64,000 nt of DNA from Pedococcus cremeus. GTDB taxonomy: Bacteria; Actinomycetota; Actinomycetes; Actinomycetales; Dermatophilaceae. Positions 28,724-39,530 of this stretch are shown in pieces; the stretch's first letter is position 1, and every line of letters starts with the position of its first letter. Where the stretch lies: assembly GCF_900111375.1 (NCBI RefSeq), contig NZ_FOHB01000003.1:248001-312000 (forward strand), given 5' to 3'. Under the pieces are notes generated by a model, which saw nothing but the letters and a program-made list of their open reading frames with translations, did no database searches and was not told where the DNA came from. The position numbers were made by a program, and so were the translations under genes.

Positions 28724-29293
28724 ATGCCGCACGTGCGGGTTCCCATCACGACCGACCGCCTCGTCCTCCGGAGCTTCCGCCCGGGGGACGAGGCGGACGT
28801 CTTCGCGTACCGCTCCGTCCCCGAGGTGGTGCGGTTCATCCCCGGCGACCCGCGGACCACGGACGAGGTCGCCGACCTCGTGGCCGAGCGCGCGAGCGCC
28901 GGACGCCTCGACGTCGACCGGCCGGCACTGACCCTCGCGGTCGAGCTCGGCGGCAGGGTCGTCGGCGACGTGCTCATCCACCTCGCGGGGCCGAACGGCG
29001 TCGACCTCCGGCAGGTCGAGATCGGGTGGGTCTTCGCCCCCGACGTGGCCGGCAACGGCTATGCCACCGAGGCCGCCCGGGCCCTGGTGCGGGTCTCGTT
29101 CGAGGAGCTCGGTGTCCACCGGGTCTGGGCCCGGGTCGAGCCGCGCAACGAGCCGTCGGTGCGCCTGTGCGAGCGGCTCGGCATGCGCCGCGAGGGCGTG
29201 CTCAAGCAGGCGTCCTGGTTCAAGGGGGAGTGGACCGACCTGGCCTTCTACGCCCTCCTCGCCGACGAGTACCGCCCCGCCCAGCAGCCCTGA
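28724..29293 (+). CDS. GNAT N-acetyltransferase, RimJ/RimL type
   Basis: A 189-residue acetyltransferase of the group that modifies ribosomal protein N-termini or small molecules. N-terminal TTDRLVLRSFRPGDEADVF, the acetyl-CoA-binding GNGYATEAARALVRVSFEELG and the C-terminal NEPSVRLCERLGMRREGVLK are typical. GGAGG seven bases before ATG 28724 supports the start; the GTATGCCG octamer overlaps the start codon. Substrate unknown. Confidence 0.88.
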   Translation: MPHVRVPITTDRLVLRSFRPGDEADVFAYRSVPEVVRFIPGDPRTTDEVADLVAERASAGRLDVDRPALTLAVELGGRVVGDVLIHLAGPNGVDLRQVEIGWVFAPDVAGNGYATEAARALVRVSFEELGVHRVWARVEPRNEPSVRLCERLGMRREGVLKQASWFKGEWTDLAFYALLADEYRPAQQP

Positions 29294-29327
29294 CGCGCGC
29301 CACTCACCGCGCGGCATACCCAGAACT

Positions 29328-29406
29328 GCAACGAGTGGCACCGTGCCACGTGTTGTCGTCGGCGACGCCGAATCACGACAACCGTTGGCGCGCTGCCACC
29401 TGTCGC
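29328..29406. repeat. two 34-bp imperfect palindromes upstream of the nuclease-like gene
   Basis: L1 (29328-29361) is in inverted orientation and L2 (29373-29406) in direct orientation, 11 bp apart. Shared pattern in L2 orientation: (CGAC or TCAC)GACAAC, three variable bases, TGGC, four variable bases, TGCCA, two bases, then CGTTGC or TGTCGC. Each copy can fold on itself. Two more copies lie after the gene (30411-30494). No other long motif is seen in 29294-29470. Confidence 0.8.
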
Positions 29407-29470
29407 GGTGTCGACGCCAAGGTGGACCCCTGTGGATGAGGCGGTGGGCACCCTTCGGTCCTGAGGCAGG

Positions 29471-30382
29471 GTGGCGGCTGTGCCTGACGAGGGATTCGAG
29501 CCGCTGACCTACCGGGAGGCGCTGGCCGCCGGCGTGACGCCGGGTCAGCTGAGGGGTCCGGGCTACCGGCGGCTCTTCACCAACGTCTACTGCGACGCCC
29601 GGGCCGATGTCGACCTCGCGCTGCGCGTGCGAGCGGCACTCAAGATCGCGCCTGACGGAGCGGTGGCGTCTCGGCACACGGCAGCCGAGCTGATCGGGGG
29701 CGTCGTTCCCTCGAGTGCCGACGTGCACCTGACGCTCCCCACGGGGCGCCTGCGCGTCGACGGCATCGACGCCCGCCGCGGTGCGCTGACCTCGGAGGCG
29801 CGCTGGCGCGGCATACCGGTCACGTCCGCGGAGGACACCTTCACCGGCCTTGGCTGCGACCTGGGCCTGGTGGACCTGGTGGTGCTCGGCGACAGCCTCG
29901 TCAAGGCGGGACGCACCACGCCGGAACGGCTGCGCGCCAGGACGGTGAAGCTCGGTGGAAAGGGCGGTGCGACTCTCAGGCGGGCGGCCACGCTGGTGCG
30001 GGTGGGCGTGGACTCACCGATGGAGTCGCGCCTGCGGCTCCTCCTGGTGCTGGCTGGGCTGCCCGAGCCGGTGGTCAACCACGTCGAGTACCGCGAGGAC
30101 GGGAGCTGGGAGCGCCGGTTCGACCTCGCGTACCCGCACCATCGGCTCGCCATCGAGTACGACGGTCGCCAGCACGCCGAGACGCAGGCGCAGTGGGAGC
30201 GCGACGTCGACCGGCGGGAAGGGCTCGACACCGACAGCTGGCGGCTCGTGGTGGTGCTTGCCAAGGGCATCTACCGGGAGCCCGAGCGCACCCTCGAGCG
30301 AGTCGTGGCGGCCATGCGGGACGTGGGGATGGCAGGCCGCGTGTCCAGCGACGAGTGGCGGCTGCACTTCCGGGGATACTGA
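29471..30382 (+). CDS. AbiEi-like N-terminus / DUF559 nuclease-like C-terminus protein
   Basis: A 303-residue protein. The N-terminal half has LTYREALAAGVTPGQLRGPGYRRLF, a winged-helix start as in AbiEi-type proteins of actinobacteria. The C-terminal third looks like a DUF559/Vsr-type endonuclease fold: RRFDLAYPHHRLAIEYDGRQ, followed by WERDVDRREGL and WRLVVVLAKG; D, E-x-D and the later basic residues would be the PD-(D/E)xK-like site. Starts at GTG 29471 or 29480. It is bracketed by four copies of a 34-bp palindromic repeat, which suggests a repeat-linked, perhaps mobile or self-targeting, element. No toxin partner is adjacent. Confidence 0.7.
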   Translation: MAAVPDEGFEPLTYREALAAGVTPGQLRGPGYRRLFTNVYCDARADVDLALRVRAALKIAPDGAVASRHTAAELIGGVVPSSADVHLTLPTGRLRVDGIDARRGALTSEARWRGIPVTSAEDTFTGLGCDLGLVDLVVLGDSLVKAGRTTPERLRARTVKLGGKGGATLRRAATLVRVGVDSPMESRLRLLLVLAGLPEPVVNHVEYREDGSWERRFDLAYPHHRLAIEYDGRQHAETQAQWERDVDRREGLDTDSWRLVVVLAKGIYREPERTLERVVAAMRDVGMAGRVSSDEWRLHFRGY

Positions 30383-30410
30383 GCACGTCCGGCGACACCG
30401 AGCCCAGGCA

Positions 30411-30494
30411 GGACCGCGACCGTTGGCATGATGGCACTCGTTGCTGCCGCGCGCGGCCCTCGACGACAACCGATGGCCTCCTGCCAACCGTTGC
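30411..30494. repeat. two 34-bp imperfect palindromes downstream of the nuclease-like gene
   Basis: R1 (30411-30444) and R2 (30461-30494), both in the orientation of L2 and 16 bp apart, of the family described at 29328-29406. R2 is the best copy: GACAACCGATGGC, CTCC, then TGCCAACCGTTGC. R1 begins 28 bp after the stop of the nuclease-like gene. The rest of 30383-30651 holds the rpsO promoter and leader. Confidence 0.8.
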
Positions 30495-30550
30495 GGTGCG
30501 GCCTCCAGGATCCCGACGTCGCCGATTAGGGCGCGCCCGGGCGCCGCTGA

Positions 30551-30556
30551 TAGCCT
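30551..30556 (+). promoter_or_regulatory. -10 element TAGCCT for rpsO
   Basis: TAGCCT, preceded by GA, about 95 bp before the rpsO start, giving a leader of roughly 90 bases that could carry S15 autoregulation. No convincing -35. Confidence 0.45.
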
Positions 30557-30651
30557 GAACCCTGCCGTAGACCGGCCGCGGATCGAGAGAGCCCAGGTGA
30601 ACCAGCCCTGGCGCACCGCGCAACGATCACCAGAAGGAGAAGTGTCGACCT

Positions 30652-30921
30652 ATGCCGTTGAGCACTGACGTCAAGAAGCAGATCATGTCCGAGTACGCCA
30701 CGCACGAGGGCGACACCGGCTCCCCCGAGGTGCAGATCGCGCTGCTCACCCAGCGGATCAAGGACCTCACCGAGCACTCGCGCGAGCACAAGCACGACCA
30801 CCACAGCCGCCGCGGCCTGCTGCTGCTGGTCGGTCAGCGCCGCCGCCTGCTGCGCTACCTCGAGAGCGTCGACATCGAGCGCTACCGCTCGCTGATCAAG
30901 CGCCTCGGCCTGCGCCGATAA
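30652..30921 (+). CDS. rpsO: 30S ribosomal protein S15
   Basis: 89 residues, the standard length. The sequence [18 protein letters not shown] and [20 protein letters not shown] are invariant S15 blocks that bind 16S rRNA. AGAAGGAG lies upstream of the ATG at 30652 at a slightly long spacing. The gene precedes pnp, the usual order; S15 and PNPase often share regulation. Confidence 0.98.
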   Translation: MPLSTDVKKQIMSEYATHEGDTGSPEVQIALLTQRIKDLTEHSREHKHDHHSRRGLLLLVGQRRRLLRYLESVDIERYRSLIKRLGLRR

Positions 30922-30928
30922 GCCATCC

Positions 30929-30970
30929 GAGAGGGAGCGGTCACGCACCACGCGTGGGCCGCTCCTTCTC
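30929..30970 (+). terminator. hairpin between rpsO and pnp
   Basis: 12-bp arms GAGAGGGAGCGG (30929-30940) and CCGCTCCTTCTC (30959-30970) with one G-T pair and an 18-base loop. It may be a terminator or, as in other bacteria, an RNase-cleaved structure in the rpsO-pnp leader. The remaining leader (30971-31115) has a small GTGCA/TGCAC inverted repeat near 31062-31080. Confidence 0.65.
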
Positions 30971-31115
30971 GTATGAGGGCCTCCCAGGAGGTCCAGGACC
31001 ACCGGTCCTGCGGGCCCAGCCCGCGACAACTGCATACAGGAATGACCAGAGAAGAAGACCCGTGCACAACGACGATGCACGCGGTTCGTTGAAGATCAAA
31101 ACGAAGGAGGGCCCA

Positions 31116-33557
31116 ATGGAGGGTCCAGACATCCACTTCGCCGAAGCCGTCATCGACAACGGAAGCTTCGGCACCCGCACCGTCCGGTTCGAGACCGGGC
31201 GACTGGCCAAGCAGGCCGGCGGCGCTGTCAGCGCCTACCTGGACGAGGACACGATGCTCCTCTCCACCACCACCGCCGGGAAGTCCCCGCGCGAGGGTTT
31301 CGACTTCTTCCCCCTGACGGTCGACGTCGAGGAGCGGATGTACGCCGCGGGCAAGATCCCCGGCTCGTTCTTCCGCCGCGAGGGCCGCCCGTCCACCGAC
31401 GCGATCCTCACCTGCCGCCTGATCGACCGCCCGCTGCGCCCGACCTTCACCAAGGGCCTGCGCAACGAGGTCCAGGTCGTCATCACGGTGCTCGCGCTCA
31501 ACCCCGACCACCAGTACGACGTGCTGGCGATCAACGCCGCCAGCGCCTCGACCCAGATCTCCGGCCTGCCGTTCTCCGGCCCGATCGGCGGCGTCCGCGT
31601 CGCCCTGATCGATGGCCAGTGGGTCGCCTTCCCGAACTTCTCGGACGCCGAGCGCTCGACCTTCGACATGGTCGTCGCCGGCCGCGTCGTCGGTGATGAC
31701 GTCGCGATCATGATGGTCGAGGCGGAGTCCACCGACGCCACCTGGAACCTCGTCAAGAACGAGGGCAAGCAGGCGCCGACCGAGGAGGTCGTGGCCGAGG
31801 GCCTCGAGGCCTCGAAGAAGTTCATCAAGGTCCTCTGCGACGCGCAGGCCGAGCTGGCCAGCAAGTCCGCCAAGGAGGTCCAGCAGTTCCCGATCTTCCT
31901 CGACTACGAGGACGACGTGTATGCCGCCGTCGAGGCGGCCACCTCGGCCGACCTCGCGCAGGCGCTCACCATCGCGGGCAAGCAGGAGCGCGAGGACCGG
32001 ATCGACGAGATCAAGGCCTCCATGAAGGAGTCCCTGGCCGGCGAGGGCAAGGAGTTCGAGGGCCGCGACAAGGAGCTGTCCGCTGCCTACCGCTCCGTGC
32101 AGAAGAAGCTCATCCGCCAGCGCATCCTGCGCGACAAGGTCCGCATCGACGGCCGTGGCCTCGCCGACATCCGCGCCCTCAGCGCCGAGGTCGAGGTCCT
32201 GCCGCGCGTGCACGGCTCGGCGATCTTCGAGCGCGGCGAGACCCAGATCATGGGTGTCACCACGCTGAACATGCTCCGCATGGAGCAGCAGCTCGACACC
32301 CTCTCGCCGGTGACGCGCAAGCGCTACATGCACAACTACAACTTCCCGCCGTTCTCCACCGGTGAGACCGGTCGCGTGGGCTCGCCCAAGCGTCGCGAGA
32401 TCGGCCACGGCGCCCTGGCCGAGCGTGCCCTCATGCCGGTGCTGCCGACCCGCGAGGAGTTCCCCTACGCGATCCGCCAGGTCTCCGAGGCGCTGGGCTC
32501 CAACGGCTCGACGTCCATGGGCTCGGTCTGCGCCTCCACCCTGTCGCTGCTCAACGCCGGTGTGCCGCTGCGCGCGCCGGTCGCCGGCATCGCGATGGGC
32601 CTGGTCTCCGACGAGGTCGACGGTGAGACGCAGTACGCCGCGCTGACGGACATCCTCGGCGCCGAGGACGCGTTCGGCGACATGGACTTCAAGGTCGCCG
32701 GTACGCGCGAGTTCGTCACCGCCATCCAGCTCGACACCAAGCTCGACGGCATCCCCGCCTCGGTGCTGGCCGGCGCGCTGACCCAGGCCCGTGACGCTCG
32801 CCTGCACATCCTCGACGTCATGAACGAGGCCATCGAGGCCCCGGACGAGATGTCCCCGTTCGCCCCGCGTGTGATCTCGGTGAAGGTGCCGGTCGACAAG
32901 ATCGGCGAGGTCATCGGCCCGAAGGGCAAGATGATCAACCAGATCCAGGAGGACACCGGCGCCGACATCTCCATCGAGGACGACGGCACGGTCTACATCG
33001 GCGCCACCGATGGCCCGTCGGCAGAGGCTGCGCGCGCGGCGATCAACGCGATCGCCAACCCGCAGATGCCCGAGATCGGCGAGCGCTTCCTCGGCACCGT
33101 CGTGAAGACGACCACCTTCGGCGCGTTCATCTCGCTGCTGCCCGGCAAGGACGGCCTGCTGCACATCTCCGAGGTGCGCAAGCTCGTCGGCGGCAAGCGG
33201 ATCGACGCCGTCGAGGACGTCCTCTCGGTCGGCCAGAAGGTCCAGGTCGAGCTCAAGGAGATCGACCCGCGCGGCAAGCTCTCGCTGGCTGCTGTCCTCC
33301 CCGAGGGGCAGAGCGGCGAGGCTGCCGAGGTCGCAACGGACGAGGCCGCCGAGGGCGGCCAGCCCGAGCGCGAGGAGCGCGGTGACCGCGAGGACCGCGG
33401 CGAGCGTCGCGAGGGCGGCCGTGGCCGCAACCGTCGTCGCCGTGGCGGCGAGCGCGGTGACCACGCCGAGCAGGGCACCGGCACGTCCGAGTCCGACCAG
33501 CTGGTCGAGGCCCACGAGGGCGGCGCTCCCGCTTCCTCGGAGGACGCGGCGAACTGA
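31116..33557 (+). CDS. pnp: polyribonucleotide nucleotidyltransferase
   Basis: PNPase of 813 residues, the phosphorolytic 3'-5' exoribonuclease of RNA turnover (called guanosine pentaphosphate synthetase in streptomycetes). Two RNase PH-like domains ([14 protein letters not shown] in the first; [20 protein letters not shown] in the second) surround the helical linker. The KH domain has [19 protein letters not shown] near residue 588, followed by an S1 domain with [20 protein letters not shown]. The C-terminal 60 residues are an Arg/Glu-rich tail ([15 protein letters not shown]) seen in actinobacteria. GAAGGAGGG before ATG 31116 fixes the start. Confidence 0.98.
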   Translation: MEGPDIHFAEAVIDNGSFGTRTVRFETGRLAKQAGGAVSAYLDEDTMLLSTTTAGKSPREGFDFFPLTVDVEERMYAAGKIPGSFFRREGRPSTDAILTCRLIDRPLRPTFTKGLRNEVQVVITVLALNPDHQYDVLAINAASASTQISGLPFSGPIGGVRVALIDGQWVAFPNFSDAERSTFDMVVAGRVVGDDVAIMMVEAESTDATWNLVKNEGKQAPTEEVVAEGLEASKKFIKVLCDAQAELASKSAKEVQQFPIFLDYEDDVYAAVEAATSADLAQALTIAGKQEREDRIDEIKASMKESLAGEGKEFEGRDKELSAAYRSVQKKLIRQRILRDKVRIDGRGLADIRALSAEVEVLPRVHGSAIFERGETQIMGVTTLNMLRMEQQLDTLSPVTRKRYMHNYNFPPFSTGETGRVGSPKRREIGHGALAERALMPVLPTREEFPYAIRQVSEALGSNGSTSMGSVCASTLSLLNAGVPLRAPVAGIAMGLVSDEVDGETQYAALTDILGAEDAFGDMDFKVAGTREFVTAIQLDTKLDGIPASVLAGALTQARDARLHILDVMNEAIEAPDEMSPFAPRVISVKVPVDKIGEVIGPKGKMINQIQEDTGADISIEDDGTVYIGATDGPSAEAARAAINAIANPQMPEIGERFLGTVVKTTTFGAFISLLPGKDGLLHISEVRKLVGGKRIDAVEDVLSVGQKVQVELKEIDPRGKLSLAAVLPEGQSGEAAEVATDEAAEGGQPEREERGDREDRGERREGGRGRNRRRRGGERGDHAEQGTGTSESDQLVEAHEGGAPASSEDAAN

Positions 33558-33572
33558 CGCCACGCTGAGAAC

Positions 33573-33615
33573 GGCGACGGGCCGGCATACCACTGCGGTA
33601 TGCCGGCCCGTCGCC
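33573..33615 (+). terminator. pnp terminator made of an inverted GTATGCCG pair
   Basis: Perfect 19-bp arms: GGCGACGGGCCGGCATACC at 33573-33591 and its exact complement at 33597-33615, loop ACTGC, followed by TTTGCG. Each arm contains the recurrent octamer (33583 minus, 33598 plus). Confidence 0.92.
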
Positions 33616-33663
33616 TTTGCGTGTCCCGTTGCGGTTCCGCGCTGTGCAGGTCGATGCTGAGGC

Positions 33664-34887
33664 ATGGCCGACAACAGGACGTTCGTGGTCGTGGGCGGCG
33701 GCCTCGCGGGCGCCAAGACCGTGGAGGCGCTGCGCGAGCAGGGTTTCGACGGGGCGGTGGAGCTCTACGGTGCCGAGCCACACCTGCCCTACGAGCGACC
33801 GCCGTTGTCCAAGGGCTACCTCAAGACCGGTGAGGGCCTCGCCGACGCGTTCGTCCACTCGCGTGAGTGGTACCTCCAGCACCACGTCGGGCTGCACCTC
33901 GGCACCCGGGTGACCGAGCTCGCCCTGCTGGACCACGAGATCGCCACCGACACCGGCGAGCGGGTGCGCTACGACAGGCTGCTCATCGCCACCGGCAGCA
34001 CCCCTCGGCAGCTGCACCTCCCGGGGGCGGAGCTCGAGGGCGTCCTCTACCTGCGCATCATCGAGGACAGCGACCGGCTGCGGGCGGCTTTCCAGCCGGG
34101 GCGGCGCGTGGTCTTCGTCGGGGGAGGGTGGATCGGGCTGGAGGCCGCGTCGGCAGCGGTGGAGGCCGGCTGCACCGTGACGGTGCTGGAGGCCCTCGAG
34201 ATCCCCCTGGTGCGGGTGCTCGGTCCGAAGATCGCCCCCGTCTTCGCCGACCTGCACCGTGAGAAGGGCGTCGACCTGCGGACCTCCGTCGAGGTGGCCG
34301 ACCTCGAGGGCGAGCACGGGCAGGTGCGCGGCGTGCGGCTCGCCGACGGCACGACGCTGGCCGCCGACACGGTGGTGGTGGGGATCGGGGCGCTGCCCAA
34401 CATCGAGCTCGCCGAGTTCGCCGGCCTGCGCCTCGACAACGGCATCGTGGTCGACGCGCAGGGCTGCACGAGCGACCCCGACGTGTTCGCGGTCGGCGAC
34501 GTCGCCAACCACTTCCTGCCCTTCCTCGACCAGCACGTGCGCGTCGAGCACTGGGCCACCGCGCTGAACCAGCCGGCGGCCGTGGCCGCGGGCATGCTCG
34601 GCAAGGACGACGTCTACGACGAGCTGCCGTACTTCTTCACCGACCAGTACGACCTCGGCATGGAGTACATCGGGTACTGCGGGCCAGACGACGAGGTCGT
34701 GGTGCGCGGCGACCTCGCCTCGCGCGAGTTCCTGGCGTTCTGGCTGCGCGACGACCGGGTGGTGGCAGGCATGGCGGTGAACACCTGGGACGTCATCGAC
34801 GACATCAAGGTCGTCATCCGCTCGCGGGCCACCGTCGACCGCGAGCGCCTCGCCGACCCCGGCGTGCCCCTGCACGAGCTGGCCTGA
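33664..34887 (+). CDS. FAD-dependent oxidoreductase, ferredoxin reductase type
   Basis: A 407-residue flavoprotein of the rubredoxin/ferredoxin reductase group. FAD-binding GGGLAGAKTVEALRE at the N-terminus, PYERPPLSKGYL, ATGSTPRQL, NAD-binding GGGWIGLEAA near residue 156, FAD segment FAVGDVANH, and a C-terminal reductase domain. It would move electrons from NAD(P)H to an iron-sulfur partner, but no ferredoxin or P450 gene is adjacent. It occupies the place where an M16 peptidase gene is often found between pnp and dapB. Confidence 0.88.
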   Translation: MADNRTFVVVGGGLAGAKTVEALREQGFDGAVELYGAEPHLPYERPPLSKGYLKTGEGLADAFVHSREWYLQHHVGLHLGTRVTELALLDHEIATDTGERVRYDRLLIATGSTPRQLHLPGAELEGVLYLRIIEDSDRLRAAFQPGRRVVFVGGGWIGLEAASAAVEAGCTVTVLEALEIPLVRVLGPKIAPVFADLHREKGVDLRTSVEVADLEGEHGQVRGVRLADGTTLAADTVVVGIGALPNIELAEFAGLRLDNGIVVDAQGCTSDPDVFAVGDVANHFLPFLDQHVRVEHWATALNQPAAVAAGMLGKDDVYDELPYFFTDQYDLGMEYIGYCGPDDEVVVRGDLASREFLAFWLRDDRVVAGMAVNTWDVIDDIKVVIRSRATVDRERLADPGVPLHELA

Positions 34888-35061
34888 GCCGCCCGAGCGG
34901 GCCCGGGGAACCCGCCCAGACTTTGCCTGAGTTTTACCTTCCCCCCTCCTGGGATCGGTTCCCGCGCCGAGACGTGCGTGGTTCACTGCACGGGCGCGCC
35001 ACGCCTCCATCCACGGCCGGCAGCGCTTCTACTGGGGATTCGGTGTGTTGGAGGACATGCT

Positions 35062-37626
35062 GTGCGCGTACAACGCAGACAGATAGCAGCGGCGGCCGGC
35101 GCAGGAGCGCTGGCCGCAGGCATGGTGGCGGCGGGGCCCGCCATCGCGGCACCGTCGGCCGGGGCCGCGGTCGTCATCAACGAGGTCTACGGAGGCGGCG
35201 GCAACTCCGGCGCCCCCTACAACCGCGACTTCATCGAGCTGGTCAACCGCTCCTCGAACGCGGTGAGCCTGGCCGGCTGGTCGGTGCAGTACGCGTCGGC
35301 GTCCGGCACGAGCTGGTCGAACAAGGTCAACCTGACGGGCACGCTGGCCCCGGGCGCGACCTACGTCGTGGGCGGTGCGACCGGCAGCACCGGCGCAGCC
35401 CTGCCGCGGGTCGACGCCGAGGGCACCATCAACCTCTCGGCCAGCGCGGGCAAGGTCGCCCTGGTCGACAGCACGACCGCGCTCTCCGGCTGCGCCGGCA
35501 AGTCCGACCCCAACCCGTGCTCCGCGCTGTCGTCGGTGGCCGACTTCGTCGGCTTCGGGAGCGCCAACGACTGGGCCGGCTCCGCCGCGGCAGCCGCAGG
35601 CAGCAACACGACCTCGCTCGCGCGCAAGGGCACCCAGAACACCCCTGACAACTCCCTCGACTTCCTGGCCGGGGCGCCGACCCCGGGCGCCGGGACCTCG
35701 ACCGGGCCCGACCCCGAGCCGGAGGCCCAGCAGCGGACCATCGCCGAGATCCAGGGCACCGGCGCGACCTCGCCGCTCGTGGGCCAGACGGTGACGACGC
35801 GCGGTGTCATCACCGCGGCATACCCGGCCGGTGGCTTCCGGGGGTTCTTCCTGCAGACCGAGGGCACCGGTGGCGCGCGTGACCTGGCCGCCGCCTCGGA
35901 CGGTGTCTTCGTCTTCCAGCCGGGTGGCGCGCTCGACGCCGACGCCGTGGTCGGCAACTACGTCGAGGTGACCGGCAAGGTCAGCGAGTTCGGCGGCCTC
36001 ACCGAGGTCACCGCCGCTGCCGCCGACATCACCGACGCCGGCGACGACTTCGACGCCGTGACCCCGGCGACCAACGCCTGGCCGGGCACGAGCGCGGAGC
36101 GGGAGGCGATCGAGGGCATGCTGTACCAGCCTTCGGGTCCCTTCACCGTGAGCAACACCTACAGCACCAACCAGTACGGCGAGGTCGGCCTGGCTGCCGG
36201 CACCAAGCCGCTCATCCAGTCGACCGAGGTCGCGGCACCGCGCTCGGCCGAGGCCCTCGCCGTCGAGGCCGACAACGCCCGCCGGGCGGTCACCCTCGAC
36301 GACGGCGCCTCGACGAACTTCCTGGCGAACAGCTTCTCGACGGGCGTCTGCGGCACGCGACCGACGCCGTGCCTGACCAACGGGGACCTGACCCCGGCGT
36401 ACGTCTCGCAGAGCAAGCCGGTGCGGGTCGGTGCCGCCGTCACCTTCACCAAGTCGGTGGTCGTCGACTACCGGTTCGACCTGTGGCGCTTCCAGCCGAC
36501 GGCGACCGTCGTGGGCCCGGACAACGCCGCCTCGCCGGCGGAGTTCGAGAACACCCGCACCGCCGCCCCGGACGCCGGTGACATCAACCAGCTCGGCACC
36601 TCCGACATCAAGGTCGCGTCGTTCAACGTCCTCAACTACTTCACGACCCTCGGGGTCGAGAACGCGACGTGCCAGCCCTACACCGACCGTGCCGGCGACG
36701 GCGTGACGGTGCGCACCGGCTGCGACCAGCGCGGTGCGTGGGACGCCGCCGACTTCCAGCGCCAGCAGAGCAAGATCGTCTCGGCGATCAACGCCCTGGG
36801 CGCCGACGTCGTAGGCCTGATGGAGATCGAGAACTCCGCCGCCCTCGGCGAGCGGACCGACGAGGCGCTCGCCTCGCTCGTGACCGCGCTCAACGCCAAG
36901 GCGGGTGCCGGCACGTGGGCCTACGTGCCGTCGTCGACGGAGCTGCCGCCGGCCTCCGAGCAGGACGTCATCACCAGCGCGATCATCTACAAGCCGGCCT
37001 CCGTGATGCGGGTCGACCAGTCCCGTGCGCTCGGCAGGCAGAGCGCCGACGGCCAGGCCTTCGGCAACGCCCGTGAGCCGATCGCGCAGGTGTTCAAGCA
37101 GAAGTACGGGAAGGGCGACAAGTTCCTCTTCGTCGTCAACCACTTCAAGTCCAAGGGCTCGGCCGGCCCGTTCCCCGGCGACGAGGACACCGGCGACGGC
37201 CAGGGCTCGTCGGTCACCTCGCGGATCCTCCAGGCGCAGGCGCTGCGCGACTGGGTCCCCACGGCGCTCGAGGCGACCAGCACGAAGGCCGTCGTCATGG
37301 CCGGCGACTACAACTCGTACACCATGGAGGACCCGCTCGACGTCCTCTACAAGGCCGGCTACACCGACGTGGGCTCGACGTTCGACAACGACTCCTGGTC
37401 GTACTCGTTCTCCGGCCTGTCGGGCTCGCTCGACCACATCCTCGTCAACGCGGACGCGCTGAAGATGGCCACCGGCGCCGACCACTGGAACATCAACTCC
37501 GGTGAGTCGGTGGCGCTGGAGTACAGCCGCTGGAACTACCACGGCACCGACTTCCACCAGCCCGACCCGTACCGCTCGTCCGACCACGACCCCGTGGTCC
37601 TCGGGCTGAAGGCCTTCGTGAAGTAG
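35062..37626 (+). CDS. secreted ExeM/NucH-type endonuclease with lamin-tail domain
   Basis: An 854-residue exported nuclease. Sec signal peptide: MRVQRRQ, a hydrophobic core, then AIAAPS. A lamin-tail domain (about residues 40-165, VVINEVYGGGGNSGAPYNRD) is followed by OB-fold-like repeats and an endonuclease/exonuclease/phosphatase domain from about residue 515 (KVASFNVLNYF, then GLMEIEN, VVNHFKSKGS, MAGDYNSY, SLDHILVN, SDHDPVVLGL), covering the usual catalytic residues. Probable role: degradation of extracellular DNA for nutrients. GTG 35062 follows GGAGG by seven bases. The upstream 174 bp has a weak GC hairpin and a TTGCCTGAG stretch, no clear promoter. Confidence 0.9.
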   Translation: MRVQRRQIAAAAGAGALAAGMVAAGPAIAAPSAGAAVVINEVYGGGGNSGAPYNRDFIELVNRSSNAVSLAGWSVQYASASGTSWSNKVNLTGTLAPGATYVVGGATGSTGAALPRVDAEGTINLSASAGKVALVDSTTALSGCAGKSDPNPCSALSSVADFVGFGSANDWAGSAAAAAGSNTTSLARKGTQNTPDNSLDFLAGAPTPGAGTSTGPDPEPEAQQRTIAEIQGTGATSPLVGQTVTTRGVITAAYPAGGFRGFFLQTEGTGGARDLAAASDGVFVFQPGGALDADAVVGNYVEVTGKVSEFGGLTEVTAAAADITDAGDDFDAVTPATNAWPGTSAEREAIEGMLYQPSGPFTVSNTYSTNQYGEVGLAAGTKPLIQSTEVAAPRSAEALAVEADNARRAVTLDDGASTNFLANSFSTGVCGTRPTPCLTNGDLTPAYVSQSKPVRVGAAVTFTKSVVVDYRFDLWRFQPTATVVGPDNAASPAEFENTRTAAPDAGDINQLGTSDIKVASFNVLNYFTTLGVENATCQPYTDRAGDGVTVRTGCDQRGAWDAADFQRQQSKIVSAINALGADVVGLMEIENSAALGERTDEALASLVTALNAKAGAGTWAYVPSSTELPPASEQDVITSAIIYKPASVMRVDQSRALGRQSADGQAFGNAREPIAQVFKQKYGKGDKFLFVVNHFKSKGSAGPFPGDEDTGDGQGSSVTSRILQAQALRDWVPTALEATSTKAVVMAGDYNSYTMEDPLDVLYKAGYTDVGSTFDNDSWSYSFSGLSGSLDHILVNADALKMATGADHWNINSGESVALEYSRWNYHGTDFHQPDPYRSSDHDPVVLGLKAFVK

Positions 37627-37664
37627 GCCCGAGCGCCCACAGCGGAACGCTCGAGGAACACGGG

Positions 37665-37696
37665 AGGCGGGTCCGGCCAGCAGGCCGGGCCCGCCT
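37665..37696 (+). terminator. terminator after the nuclease gene
   Basis: 14-bp arms AGGCGGGTCCGGCC and GGCCGGGCCCGCCT with one G-T pair and loop AGCA. Confidence 0.85.
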
Positions 37697-37746
37697 CTGC
37701 TGTGCCCCGGTACCCGGGGCGACGGGGACCCCTGAGGTGCGGCCCC

Positions 37747-39363
<1,617 letters not shown>

Positions 39364-39402
39364 CGGCGAAGGCCCCCTGACAGATCAGGGAAACCGGCTG
39401 CT

Positions 39403-39453
39403 CTACGTCGATCGACGTGGCACACTACGTCAAAGGCGGTAGTAAGACGTAGT
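39403..39453. promoter_or_regulatory. CTACGTC operator-like array
   Basis: CTACGTC at 39403-39409 and 39425-39431 (22 bp apart), with the inverted copy GACGTAG at 39446-39452. The last two sit in a perfect ACTACGTC...GACGTAGT repeat; the first overlaps a 14-bp palindrome ACGTCGATCGACGT (39405-39418). Spacing is about two helical turns. It precedes the metzincin gene and may bind a regulator of it. Confidence 0.6.
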
Positions 39454-39530
39454 TCTGTGTCTCGTCAGAAGAGCGTAAGGGAAACGTAAAAAATCCCGGT
39501 TTGCGGTGGTTCGTCCTCCACGCTGCGAAG

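Noticed and set aside
29471-30382. Complete AbiE-type toxin-antitoxin system
   Set aside because: No AbiEii nucleotidyltransferase toxin gene is adjacent; the C-terminus looks nuclease-like instead.
29328-30494. The 34-bp repeats as a CRISPR array
   Set aside because: Only two copies on each side, unequal short gaps of 11 and 16 bp, mixed orientation and no cas genes.
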